Shown piece by piece: positions 23,745 through 35,117 of a stretch of 64,000 nt of DNA. The translations under genes were made by a program, and so were the position numbers. The notes beneath the pieces are model-generated. The model ran no database searches. It was not told where the DNA came from and worked only from the letters and a program-made list of their open reading frames with translations. The DNA comes from Actinacidiphila sp. DG2A-62 (GTDB taxonomy: Bacteria; Actinomycetota; Actinomycetes; Streptomycetales; Streptomycetaceae), in NCBI RefSeq assembly GCF_035825295.1, contig NZ_JAYMGI010000002.1, positions 4,717,001 through 4,781,000 on the forward strand, written 5' to 3'. Every line of letters begins with the position of its first letter. The first letter of the stretch is position 1.

Positions 23745-24022
23745 GGGGCCTCCTCGGGCCTGCCTGATCCGAAACGTACTAAGCGGTAACTTACTCCGGT
23801 CTCGGCTGAGGTTACCCGGGTTTCCCGGGGCCATAAAGCCGCGCCGCTGGTGATCTGTGTCGCGCGCCCGGCCGGGGCCCGGCTGCGCGGCGGCCGGTGC
23901 GCGCGGGGTGCGCGGCCGTGGGGGGAGCGTACGCCGCGCGGCGGCGATTGAAGGCGCGCCGATCGTGACAAACATGGACAGGTCGGCGGACGGGTCCACG
24001 CGTGGGCGGAGGTGACCGGGAG

Positions 24023-25161
24023 ATGCGCGGGGTGCTGCGCTGGACGGCGATCGCCACCGGGCTGGTCCTGGTGGCGGCGGCGGGCCTGGGGCTCGCGGCC
24101 TACCGCAGGTTCAGCGGCAACATCCGCACCGACCGCACCGCCGAACGGGTGCTCGCGCAGTACACGGCGCAGCGCCCGCCCGCGCTGGTGCCGGGCGCGC
24201 GCAACATCCTGGTGATGGGCGAGGAGGGTCCGCGGTCGCGTTCCGGCGAGGGTGTGGGGGCGGGGCCGGCGGGGGTACGGGGCCGGCGGGGGTGCGGGGC
24301 CGGCGGGGGTACGGGGCCGGCGGGGGTGCGGGGCCCGGCGCGGCGGCGGCTGGGTCCGACGCGAGTGCGGGGGCCGGGTCCGACGCGGACGCCGCGGTCC
24401 TGCTGCATCTGTCCGCCGGGCGCGGGCGCGCCGTCGTTCTCGGGGTGCCGGCGGCGCTGCGGGTGCGCGCGCCGGAGCACTGCGGCGCCACCGGGGCGTA
24501 CGAGCGGTTCGGCGACGCCTTCCGGCGCGGCGGCGCGGCCTGCGCGATCAGGGCGTTCGAGGGGTTCGGCGGGGTGCGGGTCGACCACCACCTGGTGGTG
24601 GACCTGCGCGGCTACCGGCGGATCGCGGCGGCGGTGGGAGGGGGCGACGCGAGCGACGGGAGTGCGGCCGGGGGCGGCAGGAGCGACGGGAGCCCTGGGA
24701 GTACGGCCGGGGGCGACGGGAGCGACGGGAGTGCGGCCGGGGGCGGCGGGAGCCACGGGCGCGACGGGGACCGCCGCGGTGACCTGTTGCGCGCGCTGGC
24801 CCGCGAGGCCCGCGGCGGCGACGGCGGACTCGCCCACCCGGCCCGGCTCTACGGCTTCCTGGACACCGCGACCTCCTCGATCACCGCCGACCCCGGGCTC
24901 AGCTCGCTGGCCGCGCTGTACCAACTGGCCGGGGAACTGCGCGCGCTGCCGCCGGACGGGATCGCGTTCCGCACGGTCCCGCTGGGCGCGGGCGGCGCGC
25001 CGCGGGTCCCGGACGCCGACCTGCTCCTGGACGCCGTGCGGACCGACCGCCCGCCGCCCGCCGCCGCGGCGGCCCCTGCCGCGCGGGCGCCCGCCCCCGC
25101 ATCCCCGCGGTCTCCCGCGCCCGGCCGACCCTCTCTTTATGCGCCGCCTACACGCGGCTAA
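24023..25161 (+). pseudogene. LytR-CpsA-Psr (LCP) family protein, out of frame through a 17-bp repeat tract
   Basis: Frame 2 starts MRGVLRWTAIATGLVLVAAA and GLGLAAYRRFSGNIRTDRTA, a signal-anchor helix plus the LCP start region ARNILVMGEEG. From about 24340 the homology continues in frame 1: DAAVLLHLSAGRGRAVVLGV, GFGGVRVDHHLVVDLRGYRR, LYGFLDTATSSITADPGLSS and ELRALPPDGIAFRTVPL. LCP proteins attach teichoic acids and other glycopolymers to peptidoglycan. The shift falls inside four 17-bp repeats (24261-24328), and loss of one unit would restore a single frame. The usual S-I-P-R-D catalytic block reads GVPAALRV, so even an in-frame version may not be an active ligase. A second Gly/Ser-rich tract interrupts the domain at 24640-24770. 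Confidence 0.75.
24261..24328 (+). repeat. Four 17-bp tandem repeats inside the LCP gene
   Basis: The unit cggggccggcgggggtr (r = a or g, alternating) is repeated at 24261, 24278, 24295 and 24312. Because 17 is not a multiple of three, each copy gained or lost changes the reading frame. Three copies would put the upstream and downstream LCP segments in one frame without stops. Confidence 0.85.
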
Positions 25162-25182
25162 GTTGAGTCGACCCGACTCATG
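25162..25182. promoter_or_regulatory. HAIR-like element 1 upstream of dnaK
   Basis: gTTGAGT, a 7-nt spacer and ACTCAtg match the HspR-binding HAIR consensus CTTGAGT-N7-ACTCAAG except at the outermost bases of each half. It lies 75 bp upstream of the dnaK start and just after the LCP gene. Confidence 0.7.
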
Positions 25183-25213
25183 TCATTTGACACCGCCGGA
25201 GGCGTCATGCACT

Positions 25214-25234
25214 CTTGAGCCAGTTGCACTCAAG
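25214..25234. promoter_or_regulatory. HAIR element 2 (HspR operator) upstream of dnaK
   Basis: CTTGAGC, a 7-nt spacer (cagttgc) and ACTCAAG match the HAIR consensus at 13 of 14 half-site positions. It lies 23 bp before the dnaK ATG. HspR with DnaK as co-repressor binds such sites, and heat relieves repression. Confidence 0.85.
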
Positions 25235-25257
25235 TCAGGGTCACTGGAGGATTCACC

Positions 25258-27138
25258 ATGGCACGTGCGGTCGGCATCGACCTGGGCACGACTAACTCCG
25301 TCGTCAGCGTTCTGGAAGGCGGCGAGCCCACCGTCATCACCAACGCAGAGGGCGCCAGGACCACGCCGTCCGTCGTCGCCTTCGCCAAGAACGGCGAGGT
25401 GCTGGTCGGCGAGGTCGCCAAGCGCCAGGCGGTCACCAACGTCGACCGGACCATCCGGTCGGTCAAGCGCCACATGGGCACCGACTGGAAGATCAACCTC
25501 GACGGCAAGGACTTCAACCCGCAGCAGATCTCGGCCTTCATCCTGCAGAAGCTGAAGCGGGACGCGGAGTCGTACCTGGGCGAGAAGGTCACCGACGCGG
25601 TGATCACCGTCCCCGCGTACTTCAACGACTCCGAGCGGCAGGCCACCAAGGAGGCCGGCGAGATCGCCGGTCTGAACGTGCTGCGGATCGTGAACGAGCC
25701 GACCGCCGCGGCCCTGGCGTACGGCCTGGACAAGGACGACCAGACCATCCTGGTCTTCGACCTCGGCGGCGGCACCTTCGACGTGTCGCTGCTGGAGATC
25801 GGCGACGGCGTGGTCGAGGTGAAGGCCACCAACGGCGACAACCACCTCGGCGGCGACGACTGGGACCAGCGCGTCGTGGACTACCTGGTCAAGCAGTTCC
25901 AGTCCGGCCACGGCGTCGACCTGGCCAAGGACAAGATGGCGCTGCAGCGTCTGCGCGAGGCCGCCGAGAAGGCGAAGATCGAGCTGTCCTCGTCGACCGA
26001 GACGTCGATCAACCTGCCCTACATCACCGCCTCCGCCGAGGGCCCGCTGCACCTGGACGAGAAGCTCACCCGGGCGCAGTTCCAGCAGCTCACCGCGGAC
26101 CTGCTGGAGCGCTGCAAGACCCCGTTCCACAACGTCATCAAGGACGCCGGCATCCAGCTGTCCGAGATCGACCACGTGGTCCTGGTCGGCGGCTCCACCC
26201 GCATGCCCGCCGTCGCCGAGCTGGTGCGCGAGCTGACCGGCGGCAAGGAGGCCAACAAGGGCGTCAACCCGGACGAGGTCGTCGCCATCGGCGCGTCCCT
26301 GCAGGCCGGCGTCCTCAAGGGCGAGGTCAAGGACGTCCTGCTGCTCGACGTCACCCCGCTGTCCCTGGGCATCGAGACCAAGGGCGGCATCATGACCAAG
26401 CTGATCGAGCGCAACACCACGATCCCGACCAAGCGCTCGGAGATCTTCACCACCGCCGAGGACAACCAGCCGTCGGTGCAGATCCAGGTCTACCAGGGCG
26501 AGCGCGAGATCGCGGCGTACAACAAGAAGCTCGGGATGTTCGAGCTGACCGGCCTGCCGCCGGCCCCGCGCGGGATGCCCCAGATCGAGGTCACCTTCGA
26601 CATCGACGCCAACGGCATCATGCACGTCGGCGCGAAGGACCTGGGCACCGGCAAGGAGCAGCGGATGACCGTCACCGGCGGCTCCTCGCTGCCCAAGGAC
26701 GAGGTCGACCGGATGCGCCAGGAGGCCGAGCAGTACGCCGACGAGGACCACCGCAGGCGCGAGGCGGCCGAGACCCGCAACCAGGGCGAGCAGCTCGTCT
26801 ACCAGACCGAGAAGTTCATCGCGGACAACAAGGACAAGCTCCCCGAGGACGTCAGGTCCGAGGTCGAGACCGCGATCGCGGACCTCAAGGAGAAGCTGAA
26901 GAACGAGTCGACCGACGAGGCCAACACCGCGGCGATCCGCGAGGCCAGCGAGAAGGTCGCGGCGACCAGCCAGAAGCTCGGCCAGGCGCTCTACGCCAAC
27001 GCGCAGGCCGAGGGCGGCGCCTCCGCGACCGCCGGTGCGCCCGGTGACGGCGCCGGCGCCGACCAGGCCGCCGACGACGACGTGGTGGACGCCGAGATCG
27101 TCGACGACGAGAACGGCAAGAGGGATGGTGCCGCGTGA
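25258..27138 (+). CDS. dnaK: Chaperone DnaK (Hsp70)
   Basis: The 626-residue protein starts MARAVGIDLGTTNSVVSVLE, the phosphate-1 loop of Hsp70. It has IVNEPTAAALAYGLDK, VFDLGGGTFDVSLLEI (phosphate 2), HVVLVGGSTRMPAVAELV (adenosine loop), the linker DVLLLDVTPLSLGIETKGGI and the substrate domain (IPTKRSEIFTTAEDNQPSVQ). The C-terminus ends in an acidic tail (DVVDAEIVDDENGK). It refolds proteins in an ATP cycle with DnaJ and GrpE, and in actinomycetes serves as HspR co-repressor. Strong start: ATG 25258 after GGAGG. First gene of dnaK-grpE-dnaJ-hspR, overlapping grpE by four bases. Two HAIR operators precede it. Confidence 0.98.
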   Translation: MARAVGIDLGTTNSVVSVLEGGEPTVITNAEGARTTPSVVAFAKNGEVLVGEVAKRQAVTNVDRTIRSVKRHMGTDWKINLDGKDFNPQQISAFILQKLKRDAESYLGEKVTDAVITVPAYFNDSERQATKEAGEIAGLNVLRIVNEPTAAALAYGLDKDDQTILVFDLGGGTFDVSLLEIGDGVVEVKATNGDNHLGGDDWDQRVVDYLVKQFQSGHGVDLAKDKMALQRLREAAEKAKIELSSSTETSINLPYITASAEGPLHLDEKLTRAQFQQLTADLLERCKTPFHNVIKDAGIQLSEIDHVVLVGGSTRMPAVAELVRELTGGKEANKGVNPDEVVAIGASLQAGVLKGEVKDVLLLDVTPLSLGIETKGGIMTKLIERNTTIPTKRSEIFTTAEDNQPSVQIQVYQGEREIAAYNKKLGMFELTGLPPAPRGMPQIEVTFDIDANGIMHVGAKDLGTGKEQRMTVTGGSSLPKDEVDRMRQEAEQYADEDHRRREAAETRNQGEQLVYQTEKFIADNKDKLPEDVRSEVETAIADLKEKLKNESTDEANTAAIREASEKVAATSQKLGQALYANAQAEGGASATAGAPGDGAGADQAADDDVVDAEIVDDENGKRDGAA

Positions 27139-27881
27139 CGGAGGAGCCGAAGGGCTTCGAGGAGCCCGACGTCCCCTCCGAGGCCGCCGACAAGCCGGAC
27201 GACAAGGACGGCGCCAAGGACGCCGGGACCGCCGAGCAGGCGGGCCCGGCGGGCCGGGCGGCCCCGGGCGGGGACGCGACCGCGAAGGAAGTCACCGCCC
27301 TGCGGGCCCAGCTGGACCAGGTGCGCACCGCGCTCAACGAGCGCACGGGCGACCTCCAGCGGCTGCAGGCCGAGTACCAGAACTACCGCAGGAGGGTGGA
27401 GCGGGACCGCGTCGCGGTCAGGGAGATCGCGATCGCCAATCTGCTGACCGAACTGCTCCCGGTGCTGGACGACATCGGCCGGGCGCGTGAGCACGGCGAA
27501 CTGGTCGGCGGCTTCAAGTCGGTGGCCGAGTCGCTGGAGACGGTGGCCGCCAAGCTGGGGCTGCAGCAGTTCGGCAAGGAGGGCGAGGCCTTCGACCCGC
27601 TGGTGCACGAGGCCCTGATGCACAGTTACTCGCCGGATGTCACGCAGACCACATGCGTGCAGATCCTCCAGCCCGGGTACCGCATCGGGGAGCGCAATCT
27701 CCGGCCCGCCCGGGTCGCGGTCGCCGAGCCCCAGCCCGGCAGCCACGGCAAGGACGAGGCCGCCGAGAAGGCCGGCAAGGCCGGCGGGAACGGGCCGGGT
27801 GCCAAGGGCGCCGAGGAGGACCAGGACGAGGACGGCAGGCAGCAGCCGGACGAGGAGACCGGTGGCCCGGACGAGGGCTGA
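27135..27881 (+). CDS. grpE: Nucleotide exchange factor GrpE
   Basis: The 248-residue protein has an acidic disordered N-terminus, a long coiled coil (ALRAQLDQVRTALNERTGDL, QRLQAEYQNYRRRVERDRVA) and the beta domain (EGEAFDPLVHEALMHSYSPD, TTCVQILQPGYRIGERNLRP ARVAVAEP). It releases ADP from DnaK. The C-terminal tail is extended and charged (KGAEEDQDEDGRQQPDEETG), longer than in E. coli but usual in streptomycetes. It overlaps dnaK by ATGA-type coupling (GTGA at 27135). Confidence 0.95.
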   Translation: MTEEPKGFEEPDVPSEAADKPDDKDGAKDAGTAEQAGPAGRAAPGGDATAKEVTALRAQLDQVRTALNERTGDLQRLQAEYQNYRRRVERDRVAVREIAIANLLTELLPVLDDIGRAREHGELVGGFKSVAESLETVAAKLGLQQFGKEGEAFDPLVHEALMHSYSPDVTQTTCVQILQPGYRIGERNLRPARVAVAEPQPGSHGKDEAAEKAGKAGGNGPGAKGAEEDQDEDGRQQPDEETGGPDEG

Positions 27882-27995
27882 CCGGGCGCCCGGTGCGGAC
27901 GCGGCGCGCGCGTCCGCGCCGGGCGGGACCGCGTGGCGCGGGACCGCCCGGGGCGCGCGGGGGTCGGAGCAGGTCGGAGAGGAGGGACGTCGGGG

Positions 27996-29189
27996 ATGAG
28001 CATCAGCAGGGACCTGTTGGAGAAGGACCTGTACAAGGTTCTCGGCGTGCCCAAGGACGCCACCGACGCGGAGATCAAGAAGGCGTACCGCAAGCTCGCC
28101 CGTGAGTTCCACCCGGACGCCAACAAGGGCGACGCGAAGGCCGAGGAGCGCTTCAAGGAGATCTCCGAGGCCAACGACGTGCTGTCGGACGCCAAGCGCC
28201 GCAAGGAGTACGACGAGGGCCGCGCGCTGTTCGGCAACGGCGGCTTCCGCCCCGGGCCGGGCGCCGGCGGCGGCACCGGCGGCTTCAACTTCGACCTCGG
28301 CGACCTCTTCGGCGGCGCCGGCGGCGCGCCCGGCGGAGGCGGCGGCCAGGGCGGCGGCTTCGGCGGCGGCCTGGGCGACGTGTTCGGCGGCCTGTTCAAC
28401 CGCGGCGGCGCCACCCGGGTGCAGCCGCGGCGCGGCCAGGACATCGAGTCCGAGGTGACGCTCAGCTTCACCGAGGCGGTGGACGGCGCCACGGTCCCGC
28501 TGCGGATGTCCTCGCAGGCGCCGTGCAAGGCGTGTTCCGGCACCGGCGACAAGAACGGCACGCCCCGGGTGTGCCCGACCTGCGTCGGCACCGGGCAGGT
28601 CTCGCGCGGCGGCGGTGGCGGCTTCTCGCTCACCGACCCGTGCGTGGACTGCAAGGGTCGCGGGCTGATCGCGGAGAACCCCTGCGAGGTCTGCCACGGC
28701 AGCGGGCGGGCCAAGAGCTCGCGCACCATGCAGGTCCGCATCCCGGCCGGCGTGACCGACGGGCAGCGCATCCGGCTGCGCGGCAAGGGCGCCCCCGGCG
28801 AGCGCGGCGGCCCGGCGGGCGATCTCTACGTGGTCGTGCACGTCGGCCGGCACCCGGTCTTCGGCCGCAGGGACGCCAACCTGACGGTCACCGTGCCGGT
28901 GACCTTCGTCGAGGCGGCGCTGGGCGGCGAGATCAGGGTGCCCACGCTGGGCGGGCCCCCGGTGACCCTGAAGCTGCCCGCCGGCACGCCCAACGGGCGT
29001 ACGCTGCGGGCCCGCGGCAAGGGGGCGGTCCGCAAGGACGGCTCGCGCGGCGACCTGCTGGTGACCGTCGAGGTGGCGGTGCCGGACAAGACCGAGGGCA
29101 AGGCGCTGGACGCACTGGAGGCGTACCGGGAAGCGACCGCGGACACCGATCCGCGGGAGGAGCTGTTCAAGGCCGCAAAGGGAGCGTGA
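27996..29189 (+). CDS. dnaJ: Chaperone DnaJ
   Basis: The 397-residue protein has a J domain (DLYKVLGVPKDATDAEIKKA, YRKLAREFHPDANKGD, with the HPD triad), a Gly/Phe-rich region (GGFNFDLGDLFGGAGGAPGG), four zinc-finger repeats (CKACSGTG, CPTCVGTG, CVDCKGRG, CEVCHGSG) and C-terminal substrate domains. It stimulates DnaK ATPase and delivers clients. ATG 27996 follows GGAGG. The 114-bp gap to grpE holds no gene. Co-transcription with hspR is likely, with only 4 bp between stop and start. Confidence 0.97.
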   Translation: MSISRDLLEKDLYKVLGVPKDATDAEIKKAYRKLAREFHPDANKGDAKAEERFKEISEANDVLSDAKRRKEYDEGRALFGNGGFRPGPGAGGGTGGFNFDLGDLFGGAGGAPGGGGGQGGGFGGGLGDVFGGLFNRGGATRVQPRRGQDIESEVTLSFTEAVDGATVPLRMSSQAPCKACSGTGDKNGTPRVCPTCVGTGQVSRGGGGGFSLTDPCVDCKGRGLIAENPCEVCHGSGRAKSSRTMQVRIPAGVTDGQRIRLRGKGAPGERGGPAGDLYVVVHVGRHPVFGRRDANLTVTVPVTFVEAALGGEIRVPTLGGPPVTLKLPAGTPNGRTLRARGKGAVRKDGSRGDLLVTVEVAVPDKTEGKALDALEAYREATADTDPREELFKAAKGA

Positions 29190-29193
29190 GCAG

Positions 29194-29694
29194 ATGAGCA
29201 TCGACGGCGGCGCCGGGATGGGAGGCGGGCCGGTGGGCGGCGGTGCGCGCGGACCGCGTGCGCCCCGCAACCCCTACCAGCTGACCGAGGAGACGCCGGT
29301 CTACGTCATCTCGGTGGCGGCCGAGCTGTCCGGGCTGCACCCGCAGACCCTGCGGCAGTACGACCGGCTCGGCCTGGTGTCCCCCGACCGCGCCGCCGGC
29401 CGCGGCCGGCGCTACTCCGCCCGCGACATCCAGCAGCTGCGCGAGGTGCAGCGGCTGTCGCAGGACGAGGGCATCAACCTGGCCGGCATCAAGCGGATCA
29501 TCGAACTGGAGAACCAGGTCGCCGCGCTCCAGGCGCGCGTCGCGGAGCTGTCCGCGGCGGTCGAGGGCGCGGCCGCGGTGATCCAGCAGCGCGAGGCCGC
29601 CGTCCACGCCTCCTACCGCCGCGACCTGGTCCCGTACCAGGACGTCCAGCACACCAGCGCGCTGGTGGTCTGGCGCCCCAAGCGCGAGGGCTGA
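29194..29694 (+). CDS. hspR: Heat-shock repressor HspR (MerR family)
   Basis: The 166-residue protein has the HspR-type MerR domain: VYVISVAAELSGLHPQTLRQ, YDRLGLVSPDRAAGRGRRYS, ARDIQQLREVQRLSQDEGIN and LAGIKRIIELENQVAALQAR, followed by a coiled coil and a basic-hydrophobic tail (SALVVWRPKR). It represses through HAIR sites such as those at 25162, 25214 and 32244 with DnaK as co-repressor, giving feedback control of its own operon. The first 25 residues are Gly-rich and disordered. Confidence 0.96.
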   Translation: MSIDGGAGMGGGPVGGGARGPRAPRNPYQLTEETPVYVISVAAELSGLHPQTLRQYDRLGLVSPDRAAGRGRRYSARDIQQLREVQRLSQDEGINLAGIKRIIELENQVAALQARVAELSAAVEGAAAVIQQREAAVHASYRRDLVPYQDVQHTSALVVWRPKREG

Positions 29695-29778
29695 GCGAGG
29701 CGCCCGGCGGGGGACCGGCCCCGCCGGGCGGGAAAATTGCGGCGACACCGCGCGGGGGAGCCGCGTAGCGTCGGCAGC

Positions 29779-30348
29779 ATGGAACCACTGTCCGAGGCCG
29801 AGATCCGCGCGTCCTTCGTGAACTGCTCGAAGGGGGAGGCGAAGCGGCTGAACCTGCCGCGCGACCTCGCGGAGCGGCCATGGGCCGACCTGGACTTCCT
29901 GGGCTGGCGGGACCCGGGCGCGCCGGACCGGGCGTATCTGGTCGTCCCGGCGGACGGCGGCGGCGGGACGGACGGCGGCGACGGGACGGACGGCGGCCCG
30001 GCCGACCGCACGGCCGGCGGCGGTCCGGTGGGCGTGACGCTGCGCGTCGCGCCGGGCGCCCGGCGCAGCCTGCTGCGCAGCAGCTTGTGCGGGCTGTGCC
30101 TGACCGGGCACAGCGGCGGCGGGGTGGACCTGCTCGCCGCCCCCCTGGCCGGGCCCGCGGGCCGACAGGGCAACACCGTCGGGCTCTACATGTGCGCCGA
30201 CCTCGCGTGCTCGCTGTACGTGCGCGGGAAGAAGACCTCCGCGCTGGCCAAGCGCATGGAGGAGACGCTGACGCTGGAGGAGCAGATCGCGCGCACGCGG
30301 CGCAACGTGGCCGCGTTCCTGGATAAGGTCACGCGCGTCTCGGTGTGA
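29779..30348 (+). CDS. FBP-domain protein (EF-G-binding zinc-finger family)
   Basis: The 189-residue protein reads MEPLSEAEIRASFVNCSKGE, then AKRLNLPRDLAERPWADLDF, SLCGLCLTGHSGGG, NTVGLYMCADLACSLYVRGK and LEEQIARTRRNVAAFLDKVT. The paired CGLC and CADLAC cysteines match the treble-clef zinc finger of FusB-like proteins (FBP domain), which bind elongation factor G and can release ribosomes stalled by fusidic acid. A low-complexity Gly/Asp insertion (DGGGGTDGGDGTDGG) splits the domain. It lies downstream of hspR without a clear terminator, so it may share heat-shock read-through. Confidence 0.75.
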   Translation: MEPLSEAEIRASFVNCSKGEAKRLNLPRDLAERPWADLDFLGWRDPGAPDRAYLVVPADGGGGTDGGDGTDGGPADRTAGGGPVGVTLRVAPGARRSLLRSSLCGLCLTGHSGGGVDLLAAPLAGPAGRQGNTVGLYMCADLACSLYVRGKKTSALAKRMEETLTLEEQIARTRRNVAAFLDKVTRVSV

Positions 30349-30462
30349 GGTCGGACGGCGCCCGGCGCGGCGCCCCCGGCTCGCTGCGGCTGTCCCGGCT
30401 GTCCCGGCTGCCCGGCTTCCCGGCTGCCTCCACGGCCTTCGCGGACCCGGCGGGGCAGTCCC

Positions 30463-30870
30463 TCAGACCGAGCCCATCGCGCGGGTCAGCGCGATCTCGA
30501 TGACCACCCGGTCCGGGTTCGGCGCGGGCGTGCGCCCGTAGCGCTCGGCGTAGCGGCGCACCGCCTCGGCGATCCTGGCCGGGTCCTCGCTGACCGTCGC
30601 GATCCCCTCCAGCGTGGCCCAGCGCCGCCCCTCGACCTGGCAGACCGCCACCCGCGCGCCCGCCGCCCCCGCCTGCCGCACGTGCGCGGCCTTGGCGCTG
30701 CCGGTGTTGGTGGTCACCCGGGCGAGTCCCGCCCCGGGGTCGTACGTCACGCCGACCGGCACCACGTGCGGGGTGCCGTCCGCGCGCGGCGTGGTCAGCG
30801 TGCACAGGTGGCGCTCGCGCCAGAAGTCCAGGTAGGCGGGGTCGGGCGAGCGGGGGTCGCGGCGGGCCAT
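30463..30870 (-). CDS. PPOX-class F420-dependent oxidoreductase-like protein
   Basis: The 135-residue protein contains YLDFWRERHLCTLTTPRADG, then TPHVVPVGVTYDPGAGLARV, TTNTGSAKAAHVRQAG, VAVCQVEGRRWATLEGIATV and YAERYGRTPAPNPDRVVIEI. This is the split-barrel fold of Rv1155-like F420/FMN-binding proteins: a T-L-R/P-x-D-G-x-P-H strand pair, a K-A-x-x-x cofactor loop and a W-A-T/V-L-E-G strand. The substrate is unknown. It is convergent with the FBP gene. ATG at 30870 gives normal family length. Confidence 0.8.
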   Translation of the reverse strand: MARRDPRSPDPAYLDFWRERHLCTLTTPRADGTPHVVPVGVTYDPGAGLARVTTNTGSAKAAHVRQAGAAGARVAVCQVEGRRWATLEGIATVSEDPARIAEAVRRYAERYGRTPAPNPDRVVIEIALTRAMGSV

Positions 30871-30970
30871 GGGCCGAGGGTAGCCGGGCGCGGCGCCGGG
30901 CCGGCCCGCCGCGGCGGAAGACCACCCCCACGACGTACGCCCCCCGCGGCCGCGGCGGACGTAGGCCCGC

Positions 30971-32191
30971 TCAGCCCAGCCGCACGGGCAGCGCCGCGAC
31001 CCCCGCGCCGACGAATCCGGGCAGCGGCGGCAGCTCCGCGTCCGGCACGGCGAGGGTGAGCCCGGGGTGCGCGGCGTACAGGGTGCGCAGCGCGGTCACC
31101 GCCTCCAGGCGGGCCAGCGGCGCGCCCAGGCAGTAGTGCGCGCCGTGCCCGAATGACAGGTGGCGTACGCCGGCGCGGGTGACGTCGAAGCGGTCGGCGT
31201 CGGGGCCGTACGCGCGCGGGTCGCGCCCCGCGGCGGCGTATCCGGCGAGCACCGGGGTGCCGCGCGGCACCGTGACACCGTCCACGACGACGTCCTCGAC
31301 CGGGTAGCGGAAGGGGAAGCTGGCCACCGGGCTGTCCCAGCGCAGCGTCTCCTCCACCACCGCGTCCCAGCCGACCTCGCCGCGCAGCACGGCCGCGAGC
31401 TGGTCGCGGTGCCCGCACAGGGCGCGGACGGCGTTGGCGATGAGGTTGAGGGTGGTCTCGTGGCCGGCCACGATCATCAGCAGCAGGGTGCCGGCCAGCT
31501 CCTGGTCGCTGAGCCGCTGCGCGCCGCCGTCCAGGCTCTCGTCGCGGGCCGCGATCAGCGCGCTGGTCAGGTCGTCGCCGGGCGCGGCCCTGCGGTCGCG
31601 GGCCACCCGCGCCAGGATCGCGTGGAGCTCGGCCTGCGCGGCCATCGCGTCGGGGCCGCCGCTGGAGGTGCTGACCAGCTTGTGGGTCAGCGTGTGCAGC
31701 CGGTCGCGGTGGGCGGTGTCCACGCCGAGCAGCTCGCACACCACCTCCATGGGCAGCGGGTACGCGAAGTGCCGGCGCAGGTCCACCACGCCGTCGGCGT
31801 CGGCGTGCCCGGGCAGCGCGGCGACCAGGCCGGCGGCCAGCCGCTCGATCCACGGCCGCAGCCCGGCCACCCGGCGCGGGGTGAACGCCGTGGACGCCAG
31901 CCCGCGCAGCCGCCGGTGGTCCTCGCCGTCGGCCGTGGTCATGCCGTCGACCAGCGCGAAGGCGTTGAGCTGCCACTGCTCGGGTACCCGCCCCTGCTGG
32001 TAGGCGGCGAAGTGCCGGGCGTTCTTGGCCACCCTGGGGTCGGTCAGGAAGTCCCGCAGCTCGCGGTACCGGGAGACGATCACCGCGTCCACCCCGCCGG
32101 GCAGGGAGACCGGGCAGGCGGCGGCCGTCTCGCGCAGGGCGGCGGCCTCGCCGTGCACGTCGGCGCCGGAGGCGTCCATGGAGTGCGTCAT
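30971..32191 (-). CDS. Cytochrome P450
   Basis: The 406-residue soluble bacterial P450 has the I-helix oxygen-activation motif GTLLLMIVAGHETTLNLIAN, the K-helix E-x-x-R (VVEETLRWDSPV), and the heme loop LSFGHGAHYCLGAPLARLEA with the Cys ligand. ATG 32191 gives MTHSMDASGADVHGEA. It needs ferredoxin and reductase partners, which are not next to it. The substrate cannot be predicted. It is divergent from clpB, and the clpB HAIR site lies in the shared upstream region. It shows no biosynthetic neighbours. Confidence 0.92.
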   Translation of the reverse strand: MTHSMDASGADVHGEAAALRETAAACPVSLPGGVDAVIVSRYRELRDFLTDPRVAKNARHFAAYQQGRVPEQWQLNAFALVDGMTTADGEDHRRLRGLASTAFTPRRVAGLRPWIERLAAGLVAALPGHADADGVVDLRRHFAYPLPMEVVCELLGVDTAHRDRLHTLTHKLVSTSSGGPDAMAAQAELHAILARVARDRRAAPGDDLTSALIAARDESLDGGAQRLSDQELAGTLLLMIVAGHETTLNLIANAVRALCGHRDQLAAVLRGEVGWDAVVEETLRWDSPVASFPFRYPVEDVVVDGVTVPRGTPVLAGYAAAGRDPRAYGPDADRFDVTRAGVRHLSFGHGAHYCLGAPLARLEAVTALRTLYAAHPGLTLAVPDAELPPLPGFVGAGVAALPVRLG

Positions 32192-32243
32192 CCGCGCAGG
32201 ATAGGCGGGCCGTTCCCGGGGGTGAAAGACCGCCCGCCTGTGC

Positions 32244-32264
32244 CTTGAGTGAGGTAGACTCAAC
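32244..32264. promoter_or_regulatory. HAIR element (HspR operator) upstream of clpB
   Basis: CTTGAGT, a 7-nt spacer (gaggtag) and ACTCAAC match the HAIR consensus at 13 of 14 positions. It lies 94 bp before the clpB start, so clpB joins the HspR regulon. It is also 53 bp upstream of the divergent P450 start. Confidence 0.85.
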
Positions 32265-32358
32265 TTGTCTCATGGTGGATGGGGCAAGCTCGCTCATCCC
32301 AGACACACGACCGTGAACCGACCGTGGACCGTCACGACCCAGGAGGGAACCCGCGCCC

Positions 32359-34964
<2,606 letters not shown>

Positions 34965-34992
34965 CCCGGCCGGGCCGCGCCGGGACGCGCGC

Positions 34993-35037
34993 AGGGCCAG
35001 GCCCGCCGCCCGAACGGGGTGGCGGGCCTGGCCCTTC
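34993..35037 (+). terminator. Strong terminator after clpB
   Basis: The arms agggccaggcccgcc (34993-35007) and ggcgggcctggccct (35021-35035) are perfectly complementary around a 13-nt loop, followed by TT. It separates the clpB transcript from the RloA-like gene. Confidence 0.8.
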
Positions 35038-35117
35038 CCGTACCGAAGCGGTTATGCTCAAGATTTGACAGATGCAGATCACTTGTTCACAAGGGCTGTT
35101 TTGCGAATGAGGTCACC

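Noticed and set aside
23755..23800. Possible TetR operator upstream of the Fe-S oxidoreductase
   Set aside because: The dyad actaag-cggtaa-cttact is imperfect and could be chance in the only AT-richer stretch nearby.
30971..32191. P450 as part of a secondary-metabolite cluster
   Set aside because: All flanking genes are housekeeping or stress genes, with no synthase, tailoring or resistance partner.
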